Translations under genes and position numbers: made by a program
The notes under the pieces: model-generated
What the model saw: only the letters and a program-made list of their open reading frames with translations
Database searches by the model: none
What the model was told of the DNA's origin: nothing
Shown here: one piece after another, positions 55,601 to 64,000 of the stretch
Numbering within the stretch: the stretch's first letter is position 1
How the letters are laid out: each line of letters starts with the position of its first letter
DNA from: Miscanthus floridulus
Lineage: Eukaryota; Streptophyta; Magnoliopsida; Poales; Poaceae
DNA length: 64,000 bases
NCBI RefSeq assembly: GCF_019320115.1
Contig: NC_089591.1
Location: 21,802,502 to 21,866,501 of the forward strand
Reading direction: 5' to 3'

Positions 55601-56943
55601 ATTGCGCTCAAGATTCGTCAATGGATCTATGAGTTTTTCCTCTCCCTCGCTCTCCCCTTTTTCTCCTAGGAACTGCCGCACACGAACGCTCTTGGCAAGA
55701 AAGAAGAAGGACGAAAGATGGCAGTTGGGGAATAGGTGAAGGAACGGGACGAAAGCCCTCTCCCTTCCCCTATTTAAAGAAGAGGCATAGCAGTTGAGGA
55801 AAGGCAAAGGATTAGGGTGAGAAACCCTCTCCCTTCCCCCATTCAATGCGGATGGGATACGACGAGACATGCCATGACCGATGGGACACACCCTACCCGA
55901 TGAGACGGTGCCTAGTCAGACAAGACATGGCCTAGGTATGGCCCACCACTACCGCATGCCAGGCGCAAGAAACAAGGCGCAACTGTGTGCAGGCGACCCT
56001 CTGCCTTCCCAGGTGAGACTTGGAAAGGCCCAACTATGGGATCTCTGCCTAGGAGAGACCAACGATTTTCCTAAGTCGATCGGACGGCTTAGGCAAACAC
56101 CAAGAGACAGGTAAGGAGCAAAGGGACGCCCCATGTGGGCCATGCTGACTTTGTCATGAACAACGAACGTGGATCCTGATCGAACATATCCGATAGGAGC
56201 TCCTCAAACCCCGTCACTCTAGTCGTCGAGGTAACTCTACCAATCCCCCATACTTTGTTTGATTTTCTAAATACATAAACATTCATTCATCCATTCTCAT
56301 ACATGCATTCACACATTCATCCATGCACGCATTCATTCATTCCATAGATCCGAAGCATTGCATATGCTGTTAAATGTGTCACAATGCTCCGTGTTGCGTC
56401 ATGAAGTGGCAGTTGCCTCATTCAACATGAGCAACGACCGATCGGGATTCGAACACCAGCCCATGAAGGGCTCGAGGTAGCCCCATGTCAAACAAAGCTA
56501 GGGGAGAAAACATAGATGAGCCCTAGCAGCCCTCGCCCAGTCTGCTACAAAGCCAACAGGGTCATCTCAACATTCTCATTTGATCCTAACCTCGAGCCAT
56601 GACAACAGAATCTCCATCAAGGGGAGGCCAGAGGGCCACCCAAGTTGGTCTCTGGAATGACCCAAGCATATGCCGGGACATGGGTTAAGGAGCAATGGAA
56701 TGCCACATGAGGGCTATGCTGACCCCATCATGAATGATGGACCCGGATTTCACTCGAACGTGCCCATTAGCGAGCTCACCAAGTGCGTCACTCTAGCCAT
56801 CGAGGAAAGTGACGTTAGCTAAGCCCTTCTGGTTGTGAAAACCACAAATGGGGTAAGGCACAAAACTCAAACCAACCCCTACCAAGCCCAATAGGGATCG
56901 AGGGCTCAGGACACCCAACACCTCGACACGACCTCAACTATGC
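55601..56943 (+). other. 3' region of the Tat-like element, no gene assigned
   Basis: No domain is seen in any frame; the minus-strand frame at 55571-55891 (106 codons) may be an N-terminal extension of the antisense ORF but shows no motif. A CATTCATTCATCCATTC-type short repeat lies at about 56280-56345. Two versions of a CCATGTGGGCCATGCTGAC/CACATGAGGGCTATGCTGAC block occur near 56130 and 56705. Confidence 0.45.
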
Positions 56944-57272
56944 CTAGATTCATGACTCTAACTCGCTAGATCCCTCGATGCGCCCGACGCCTGGATCCAT
57001 GAATCTAAATCACCCGATCCCTCGGCGAACCCGATGTCTAGATCCGCGACTCCGGCTCACCGGATCCCTCTTTGTGCCTAGCGCCTAGATCCACGACTCC
57101 ACCTCACCCAATCCCTTGTTGCACCCAATGCCTAGATCCATGACTCTGACTCGCCCGATCCCTCGTTGCGCCTAGTGCCTAGATCCATGACTCAGGCTCG
57201 CCTGATCCCTCATTGCGCCAAGCGCCTAGATCCACCACATCGACTCATCTGAACCCTTGGTGCGCCTAATGC
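56944..57272 (+). repeat. 47-bp tandem array, seven units
   Basis: Seven consecutive 47-bp units start CTAGATCC (variants CTAGATTC, CTGGATCC), contain GACTC and GATCCCTCG and end GCGC. The seven units fill 329 bp exactly, and a degenerate eighth follows from 57273. It lies in the 3' untranslated part of the Tat-like element. Confidence 0.85.
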
Positions 57273-57614
57273 CCTGGTTGATGACTCCGTCCTGCCTAGT
57301 CGCTCGGCCATTACCAAAATGCCTAGGACCACGCTCTCGAAAATGATGGGTCAAAAACTAGAAAGAGGAGGCTACGCCCACCAAGGTGCTCACACTCACG
57401 CCCACTGACAAAACCCCCTAGGTGATTCTGCCTAAATCACTCGAGGGCTCGAGGGCTACACCTGCTGTCAAAACAAAAAATCCCCCGCTAGCAACACGAA
57501 AACCCCCTAGATGATTCTACCTAAATCGCCTGGGGGCTCGAGGTCTACACCTGCTATCAAGACAGAAATCCCCCAGACGATTCTACCCAAATCGTCCGGG
57601 GGCTTGGGGGCTCC
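57273..57614 (+). repeat. Polypurine-tract region with repeated hairpin modules
   Basis: Three copies of a module carry a C-run, then GATTCTRCCYAAATC, then a G-run with GGGGGCTCGAGG. They begin at about 57415, 57503 and 57571; each C-run can pair with its G-run. The last copy ends GGGGGCTTGGGGGCTCC directly before the LTR and includes the polypurine tract. Confidence 0.7.
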
Positions 57615-58927
57615 TGTCGGGTTCATAAACCCAGGGTCCCTCATGGACCTGCTTCCCAGCAAAAGCTTGGCCCAGGAAATGATGTTGCAAACGATGCCCA
57701 TCTCCTGGGCTAGCCTAAATACCTAACGACAGGCCAGAAGGGTGATCCAATCTCCGACCGGAAGGCCTGGCCAAGGAGGAACAATGCCTGCTTCTGACTC
57801 TAGCCCGCCTCTCCAACCAGAAGGCCTCGCTTCTGACTCCGGCATGCCTCTCCGACCGGAAGGCTTAGCCAAGGAGGAACAGTGCTCGCTTCTGACTCTG
57901 GCCCGCCTCTCCGACCGGAAGGCCCGGCCAAATAGGAATGGTGCTCACTTCTGACTCTGACCCGCTTCTCCGATCGGGGATGCACCGAACCTCTGCTTAT
58001 AACTCTTCTCTAACTGACACAGTCAGAGCTGACTAGGACCAATCGACTAGGGACACCCGCTCGGTGAGGACCTAGGAAATAGACGGAGCAAGTAAGGCAG
58101 GACGCTCAAGTCAAACACAATACCAAGGACCATACCCTATACACCTATAGGACAGTACCAATAGGACATGTTAGAAGGGTGCCTTGCAACCTTCTAGGCA
58201 TGTCAAAACCCAAGCAGTGTTGTGGGCGTCGATGTTTTTACCACTACAGTGTTATGGGCGCTATCAATTCCCATACCAGGCAAACACTGTAAGGCTCCCC
58301 CCACATGCCTCTGGGCATCAACAGTGTTGTGGGCGCCATCATTTGCCCTACATGGAGAACACGGTAAAAACCTCCCACATGCCTCTGGGCATCAATAGTG
58401 TTGTGGGCACCTACAATCATCTTGTACCCAATGACATGGACAACAAGACCTAGGAGCATACATACACTCTCTCTCTCACTCACTTGTAAGGTCGTCCCCT
58501 TCATATATAAAAGGGGATGCGCTCTCTCCCAACAAGGAGGATCGATTTGAGAGGACGCCGAGGACTCTCCAATGATTCGAACAACCAACGAACAATTCAT
58601 CCTCTGTTAGCTTTAGACACACTAAAGCTACATAGAGCACACGCTCAAATATTTAGTGCACATAGAAGCTTCCATCACTCTCGGCCCTTCGGTTCGGAGT
58701 CCGACCGAACCTCTTGCACCCCCATGTTTCTCCCTCTCATTTGTAACCCCACAGCAAACTTCGAGCACCTGGGCTCAGGCATAAAGTTACCAACTGACTC
58801 AAACTAGACGTAAGGCACGTTGCCTGAACCAGTATAAACCCTGTGTCATTGAGTGCTAGGCCACATCCGATCACAACGTACGGCAAAACTACAAATATCT
58901 ACGTGTTGGTCCCTTTCCACACCAACA
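57615..58927 (+). repeat. 3' LTR of the Tat-like element
   Basis: 1313 bp, matching 41584-42762. It has one more CTCTCCGACCGGAAGGCC unit than the 5' copy (57745-57970). It also has one more unit built on CACATGCCTCTGGGCATCAA...GTGTTGTGGGCGCC (58305-58420). The TATA box TATAAAAG is at 58506-58513. Confidence 0.85.
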
Positions 58928-59003
58928 TTATGAAAATACAATAGTATTATTTATTATTTTCTTATAAATTGAATTGTACCCAAATAAAGTATATTATTGT
59001 AAA
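58928..59003. other. Short AT-rich spacer between elements
   Basis: It starts with the TTATG target duplication (58928-58932) of the Tat-like element. No gene is seen. The last three bases (AAA) could be the left target duplication of the next CACTA element. Confidence 0.6.
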
Positions 59004-59280
59004 CACTACGCTAGATTTGCACATCACTGCCGGCATCATCACTGCCGGATTTGTGAGAACCGGTAGTGATGTACCTTCACTGCCGGTTATGAGCTTGAAA
59101 ATGAAAAAATGATTGGGGCTAGGCTAAAACCGGTAGTGAAGGACCACATCACTACCGGTTGGTGGCTTGAATCGGCAGTGTTTTGGCGGGCACTCATCAC
59201 TGCTGGTTTAAGCTAAGAGTCGAGAGTGATTGGGCTCTATCACTATCGGTTCTAGCCAAGAACCGACGGTGATAAGCCTA
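59004..59280. repeat. Left terminal and subterminal repeats of the CACTA element
   Basis: After the CACTA terminus come at least eight versions of CACTGCCGGTT or its complement, for example at 59025, 59040, 59080, 59150 and 59195, some paired into hairpins. In En/Spm-type elements such arrays bind the transposon's own regulatory protein. Confidence 0.8.
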
Positions 59281-59436
59281 CAACACAAAAAGGCTACAAC
59301 CATCCTCTCCTTCCTCCTCTCTTCCATCCTGAGAACAGAGGTGCGTGTTTGACCCTTCCCTCCATTGTTGTGGCTGCTCTTCACCATGAAGCTTGTGCTT
59401 GGATTTTGAAGAATGGCTTGATCTTTTTGCTTTAAG

Positions 59437-59912
59437 GTTAGTAACAAACATCGACTCTTTTGATTTTGTTGCTTAATTAGCTTTATTTTGATGGCTACAT
59501 TGCTTGATTCTCATTCTATTTCTTTCTCCATTCTAGATAGCACTTTTCCAATTGGACATTTGTGTCAGGCTCAATTTGTGGTGAATCCATCATCCAAAAG
59601 GTTGGTGTCTATGTACACATTTAAATTCCTAGCTAATTATTCCATGGTGGTCAAGATCATCATTGTTAGTATGTGATGCTATAATTAGTACTTAGAAGTA
59701 GAGTAGAATAGTTGTTCTTCAATATTGTGCAATAATTGTTTTTACTACAATTTTCAATTTACAGGGCTGGGGCTACCAATTTCAATTTTCCAATAATTAG
59801 TGTACAATAATGTTTTCCAAAATAGGTACTTTTGAGATACAATTGTTGTTCATGAAGCTTGAATTCTTATTAATTCTTTGTAATTACTATCTCAGTATTT
59901 TTTTTTGTGCAG
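59437..59912 (+). other. Candidate 5' UTR intron of the CACTA transposase
   Basis: TTTAAG|GTTAGTAA is a plausible donor at 59437 and TTTTTTTTTTGTGCAG an excellent acceptor ending at 59912, two bases before the transposase ATG (59915). The interval is T-rich and without motif. Confidence 0.4.
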
Positions 59913-59914
59913 AG

Positions 59915-62900
59915 ATGGATCAAGAGTGGATGCATCTGTCCCGAACGGACAAGCGGTACATGCATGGAGTCAGCCAGTTTATCACCGATGCCAAAGCCCA
60001 TGCTAGTAATGGGAACCCTATCTTTTGCCCATGCAAAGATTGCAATAATCATAGGAACTTTTGTCAAATTGAGTCTATACGATCGCACTTGATTACTAGG
60101 GGGTTCATGCCAAACTATACGATATGGACTATGCATGGCGAGGTTGGTGTGAATGTTCTATAGGAAAACAATGATGATGTGGACATGCCTGACGTAGCCA
60201 TCCATGATGCTGATGAGGAACTTGGTGTCAACACAGAACCTATGGCCACAGTTAATAATGTGTTTAGGAACACGCTAGTTGACGACATCAAGGATAACGA
60301 TGGCATTTCTCAGCTGCTACGTAATGTAGAGACCGGATGTCTTAGTGAACGATAGCTAAGAAAGCTAGACAAAATGAGATAAGATGGCAAAACACCATTG
60401 TATAGGAATTGTCTAATGAGCAAACCGAAAGCCGACATCATGCTGTTAGAGTTCAAATCGACAAACGGATTGAGCGATAAAGGCTTTGATCAGTTGTTAG
60501 GTATAATAAGGAAAATGCTCCTAGAAAAAAAATGAGTTCCCAGAAAAGACATACTTGGCCAAGCAAATGATCTGCCCCATCGGCCTCGAGGTTGAAAAAA
60601 TCCACGCATGTTCCAATGATTGCATATTGTACCATGGAGAAAAATACAAAGACTTAGACAAGTGCCCCAAGTGTGAAGCTCCATGGTACAAGGAAGGGCC
60701 GTCAGATGAGGGCACCAAGACCAGAGGAGGTCCCATAAAGGTCATTTGGTATTTCCCTATAGCTCCTCGGGTGCATAGGCTATTTGCATGTGCAAAGTCA
60801 GCCAAGTTGTTGTGCTAGCATGGCGAAGAGTGTAAGAAAGATACAATGGTGAGGCACCCCGCCGATGGGCATGACTGGAGGACTATCAATACTATGTTCT
60901 ATAAGGACATCGGTGGAGAGGTAAGGCACCTTTGGTTTGCTTTGAGCATAGATGGGATGAATCCTTTTGACTAGGTTAGAAGCAATCATAGCACCTAGCT
61001 AGTGATGCTCTGTATATACAACCTTCCACCTTGGGTCTATATGAAGCGGTCGTACATCCAGATGCCACTACTGATCCAAGGGCCAAGACAGCCTAGGAAT
61101 GACATCAATGTGTTTCTAGAACCAGTGATCGATGAACTAGTGGAGATGTTTGAAAAGGGTGCGTCGGATGTTTGGGATGAGTACAAAAAGGAACATGTCA
61201 CAATCAAGGGAGTACTTATCACTACAATCACTAACCTACCAGGTCGAGGTTCGTTGTCCGAAGAGAAGACAAAAGGCTATACTAGATGTGTCGAGTGCTT
61301 GGACGACACCGATGCGGTAAATCTACCAAATAACTCAAAGATAGTTTATATGGGACACCATATGTTCCTACCTAAGGATCACCCTTACCACAAGAACAAA
61401 AAAGATTTCAACAGTGCTATTGAGAAATGCTTAGCTCCAAAATATCGAGATAGGCCTACGATACTTTGAGAACTCAACAAACTAGAGGTTGTCATTGGGA
61501 AGGGGGACAATGCAGTAGCAGCGCCTGATGGAAGCATTTGGAAGAAAAAATTGGTTTTCTGGAAAATACCTTACTGGCCATTTCTGAGTGTACGCCACTA
61601 TCTTGATCCCATGCATATCACTAAAAATGTGTGCGCTAACACTCTTAACACCTTGATGTACACCGGGGGGACATCGAAGGATTCACTAGCCACATGCCTG
61701 GACATGCAACACTTAGGAATTAGGAAGGAGCTGCATCTCGTGGAGCTAGAGAATGGCTAGTTTGAACTTCTGGTTGCATCATGGACATTGAAGAAGGAAG
61801 AAAAGCGTGTGCTTATTTCTTTCTTCAATGAACTCAAAGTCCTGACGGGCTACTGTGCGAACCCAAAGAGGCTAGTTAACATGAGAGAACTCAAGTTCAA
61901 CTATGGCCCTATGAAGGCCCATGACTATCATGTCATTATGACTTAGCTATTCCCTGTTGCCCTACGTGGTATCCTCCCCCCAAAGATTCGCGCCCCAATC
62001 ATAAAGCTTTGCTCGTTCTTCAACGCGATCTCAAAAAAGGTCATTGATGTGTCCACGCTAGAGCAGCTGCAGTGGGACATAGCCGAAACTCTCATTACGC
62101 TTGAGATGCATTTTCCGCTGACTTACTTTGATATCTCATTGCATCTTCTCATTCATCTTGTTGACCAAATTAGAGCCCTTGGCCCAATGTACCTGCATCA
62201 GATGTTTTCTTTCGAAAGATTGATGAAAGTTTTCAGGAGGTATGTTAGGAACAGATTTAGGCCAGAAGGGGGCATGGTTGAAGGATGGTCAACGGAGGAG
62301 GCCATTGAGTTCTGCACATATTATCTGGACATCAAAAGGGTCGGAGTTCCATAATCTCGTCATGAGGGAGGACTACGTGGCAAAGGAATGATCGGGGAGA
62401 AATCTGTTATAGTAGATGACCCTATTTCTTTCAGACAGGCATAGTTCGCTGTCCTCTAGCAAGCTGAGGGTGTGATGCCATACATTGACAAGCATAGGCA
62501 ATCGTTGCAAACTCTGTATCCGAGTAGGTCACAGGCTTGGCTAGATAAAAAACATAAGGAGGAATTTGTCGGCTGGTTGCGACGTTGCTTGCTTGGAATA
62601 AAGTTGGGTAATCAACTAGATGCCTTAGCCAAGGGGCCTTCGAGTACATATCTTAAGTACCAAGGGTATGAGATCAATGGATTCACATTTTACACAAAAA
62701 AGCAAGATGGAAAGAGCATATACCAAAATTGTGGTGTTTGTTTTGATGCTCACAACGAGAACGACAACGTGCAGGTGACATACTATGGTTTCATAGAGGA
62801 GATATGGGAGCTAGCCTATGGTCCATTGAAGGCAGCTCTTTTTCACTGCCAGTGGGTCCGGCTCGAGGAAATCAACAATGACAGCGAAGGGTTCACTACC

Positions 62901-63200
62901 ATTGATCTCATTAAGACCGCATACAGAGACGACCCCTTCATCCTTACAAGAGATGTTATGCATGTCTTCTATGCAAGGGACAACAAGACAAAAGGAAGGC
63001 TAAAAGTAGTACTAGAAGGGAAAAGGAAGATTGTTGGTGTAGATGGAGTGACAGACGAAGAAGACTACAGGGGCTATCAGGAAATGCATCCATTCGGGGC
63101 GAACGTACCCCTACCTATCCTTCAAGAGGGTGACGAACCTGCTTATGTACAAATTGATCACAATGAGGCCCTCATTGTTGATGCACCTAAAGATAGTTAG
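59915..63200 (+). pseudogene. TNP2-like CACTA transposase, decayed
   Basis: The ATG at 59915 opens with MDQEWMHLSRTDKRYMHGV, the transposase-associated N-terminal domain with its CPCKDCNN cysteine motif. After a frameshift in an eight-A run (60530-60537), everything from 60555 to 63200 is in one frame. TNP2 domain motifs follow: CPKCEAPWYK, DIGGEVRHLWFALSIDGMNPF, then YLDPMHITKNVCANTL at about 61600. A DUF4218-like part (FDISLHLLIHLVDQ, about 62130) and a DUF4216-like part (GFTFYTKKQDGKSIYQNCGV, about 62680) complete it. Twelve in-frame stops interrupt it: nine TAG (60161, 60353, 60816, 60972, 60996, 61758, 61944, 62442, 62457), two TAA (60380, 62352) and one TGA (61467). It would have cut and pasted the element. 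Confidence 0.88.
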
Positions 63201-63654
63201 ATTATTGTTAACTATGTAATCATTATGCAGAAGTTGTATCAGTAATTTGCACTAAATATTTAATTTATATTTTGTGCGCATCTCTACAATTTAATTATTG
63301 ACTATGTAATCAAATATTAAGATGATGTTCACAAACACTATTATTTGATAATTATAGACCATTAATTAATTATCATAGAATTAAATAATCAATAGGTGGG
63401 CCAAACTTTTTTGATTTTGCATTTATTATTTAGTAGTGCATTACGATGGGATAAAAGAAAAAAATAAAACCATTCTAACTGAACTCCCTATCCTAACTTA
63501 GTGGTTAAGGCCGCGCACTCTCGACCCCATGACCCACGCTCGAATCTCAGGCGGGCCAAACTTTTTTATATTTTTTACAAAAAGGTTGCGATGGCAGGCT
63601 CCAAACCTATAGTGTTTTTTTATATTTTTTTACTACAAGATGGCGGCAGGGCCC
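63201..63654 (+). other. 3' untranslated part of the CACTA element
   Basis: AT-rich, without ORF. It holds the tRNA-like sequence and the 15-bp direct repeats described separately. Confidence 0.55.
63487..63552 (+). other. tRNA-like sequence with A- and B-box matches
   Basis: TAACTTAGTGG (63494-63504) resembles the polymerase III A box, and GCTCGAATCTC (63538-63548) the B box. Their span of 55 bp is the spacing in a real tRNA gene. The arms do not pair well, so it is a decayed tRNA-derived sequence and not a working tRNA. It may be the head of a SINE or a captured tRNA pseudogene. Confidence 0.45.
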
Positions 63655-63800
63655 TTCACTGCCGGTTTTGGTTTTAAAACTGGCAGTGATAGCTTCTATC
63701 ATAGTCGATTACTCAAATCGACACAGAAGGCCTAATTCACTGTTGGTTTTTAAACTAAAACCGACAGTGATGTGTAGATGCTACTCACATGCCAATAGTG
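63655..63800. repeat. Right subterminal repeats of the CACTA element
   Basis: TTCACTGCCGGTTTTGG...AAAACTGGCAGTGA and TTCACTGTTGGTTTTTAAACTAAAACCGACAGTGA form two hairpins of the same family as the left end. The second has arms of about 16 bases. Confidence 0.8.
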
Positions 63801-64000
63801 CTCCCATGACCACAATAGTTAGAACACTGCTCCCACCTACCTCGACAACTTTAGTTCAAAAATAAAAATGTACAACGACTGCTAGCCCCTATAAAATGGC
63901 CCTCGGCCAGGAGCTAGCCTCTCCATGCATGTTGGTTTCAGCCAGGCCTTATCGGCCATGATATAATGTTTTCCTCTCACAGTAAACCTCAGATATCGTT
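63801..64000. other. Flanking sequence at the right edge, unassigned
   Basis: No gene is seen. CAGCCAGGCCTTATCGGCCATGATATAATG near the end looks like a piece of a common grass repeat, possibly a MITE, but its ends are not in the window. Confidence 0.35.

Larger units (their letters stand above)
41584..58927 (+). mobile_element. Tat-lineage (RIRE2/Retand-like) Ty3/gypsy element
   Basis: Both LTRs start TGTCGGGTTCATAAA and end in ACACCRACA. A perfect 5-bp duplication, TTATG, flanks the element (41579-41583 and 58928-58932). Plus-strand gag, RT, RNase H, a second (archaeal-type) RNase H and integrase follow, and the 3' part has an antisense ORF; both traits mark the Tat lineage. A 5.5-kb Reina-like element is inserted at 49341-54842, so the element itself is about 11.8 kb. 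Stops and frameshifts throughout show it is inactive. Confidence 0.85.
59004..63800 (+). mobile_element. CACTA (En/Spm) transposon with TNP2-type transposase
   Basis: The left end is CACTACGCTAGATTTGC at 59004. Subterminal repeats of the form TCACTGCCGGTT/AACCGGTAGTGA, in both orientations, follow to about 59280 and reappear at 63655-63775 before the right end. A single transposase pseudogene lies between them. The right terminus is uncertain: TAGTG at 63796-63800 is a candidate but the inverted repeat is poor and the flanking three bases (CTC) do not match AAA on the left. The element may instead run past the window. Confidence 0.8.

Noticed and set aside
56280..56345. Short CATTCATTC repeats as a possible CRISPR or microsatellite of interest
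   Set aside because: It is a simple degenerate low-complexity run with no spacers and no regular structure.
45179..62459. Reassigned TAG codon or programmed readthrough as explanation for the many TAGs
   Set aside because: The sequence is a plant nuclear genome with the standard code, the TAGs are scattered through elements of different classes, and each also has frameshifts or other stops. CHG deamination explains them better.
63796..63800. TAGTG as definite right end of the second CACTA element
   Set aside because: The upstream bases match the left terminal repeat poorly and the 3-bp flanks (AAA and CTC) differ, so it is kept only as a candidate.

Overview
The window looks like plant repeat DNA, most probably from a grass (Panicoideae/Andropogoneae-like; species not determinable from sequence alone). 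I found no convincing host gene. Almost every base belongs to a transposable element, several of them nested. The mix of a CRM-type (centromeric) retrotransposon, Tekay-, Athila-, Tat- and Reina-like Ty3/gypsy elements, two CACTA transposons and a Stowaway-like MITE fits methylated pericentromeric or intergenic heterochromatin.

Layout. 1-294: terminus of a CACTA transposon that continues off the left edge. 295-5953: CRM-clade retrotransposon, 5' end missing, with a decayed gag-pol and a 3' LTR. 5954-16574: minus-strand Tekay-like deletion derivative that keeps gag and protease but has lost reverse transcriptase and integrase; its right LTR is split by a 3.0-kb solo LTR (13117-16148, TSD ATTTT). 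16888-37033: non-autonomous Athila-like element (TSD ATCTG on both sides) whose 3' LTR is split by a 12.1-kb plus-strand Tekay-like element (23956-36080). 37039-39430: two tandem, related LTR-like units on the minus strand. 39431-41578: low-information sequence with a Stowaway-like MITE and a second inverted-repeat candidate. 41584-58927: complete Tat-lineage (RIRE2/Retand-like) element (TSD TTATG) with an antisense ORF, split by a complete 5.5-kb Reina-like chromovirus on the minus strand (49341-54842, TSD GTACC, LTRs differing at only 3 of 329 positions). 59004 to about 63800: a second CACTA transposon carrying a TNP2-type transposase pseudogene.

Nothing here appears able to move by itself: every long coding region has stops or frameshifts. 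The most striking shared signal is that the stops are overwhelmingly TAG, at places where CAG or CTGG would be expected. I counted 21 TAG among 25 in-frame stops in three unrelated elements. That is what deamination of methylated CHG sites would leave. The most unusual coding content is an extra ORF upstream of gag in the plus-strand Tekay-like element, with a dsRBD-like middle, a coiled-coil C-terminus and a possible splice link to gag.

Coordinates of LTR ends are read from TG...CA termini, target-site duplications, primer-binding sites and polypurine tracts. Clade names rest on recognised motifs and element architecture, not on searches.
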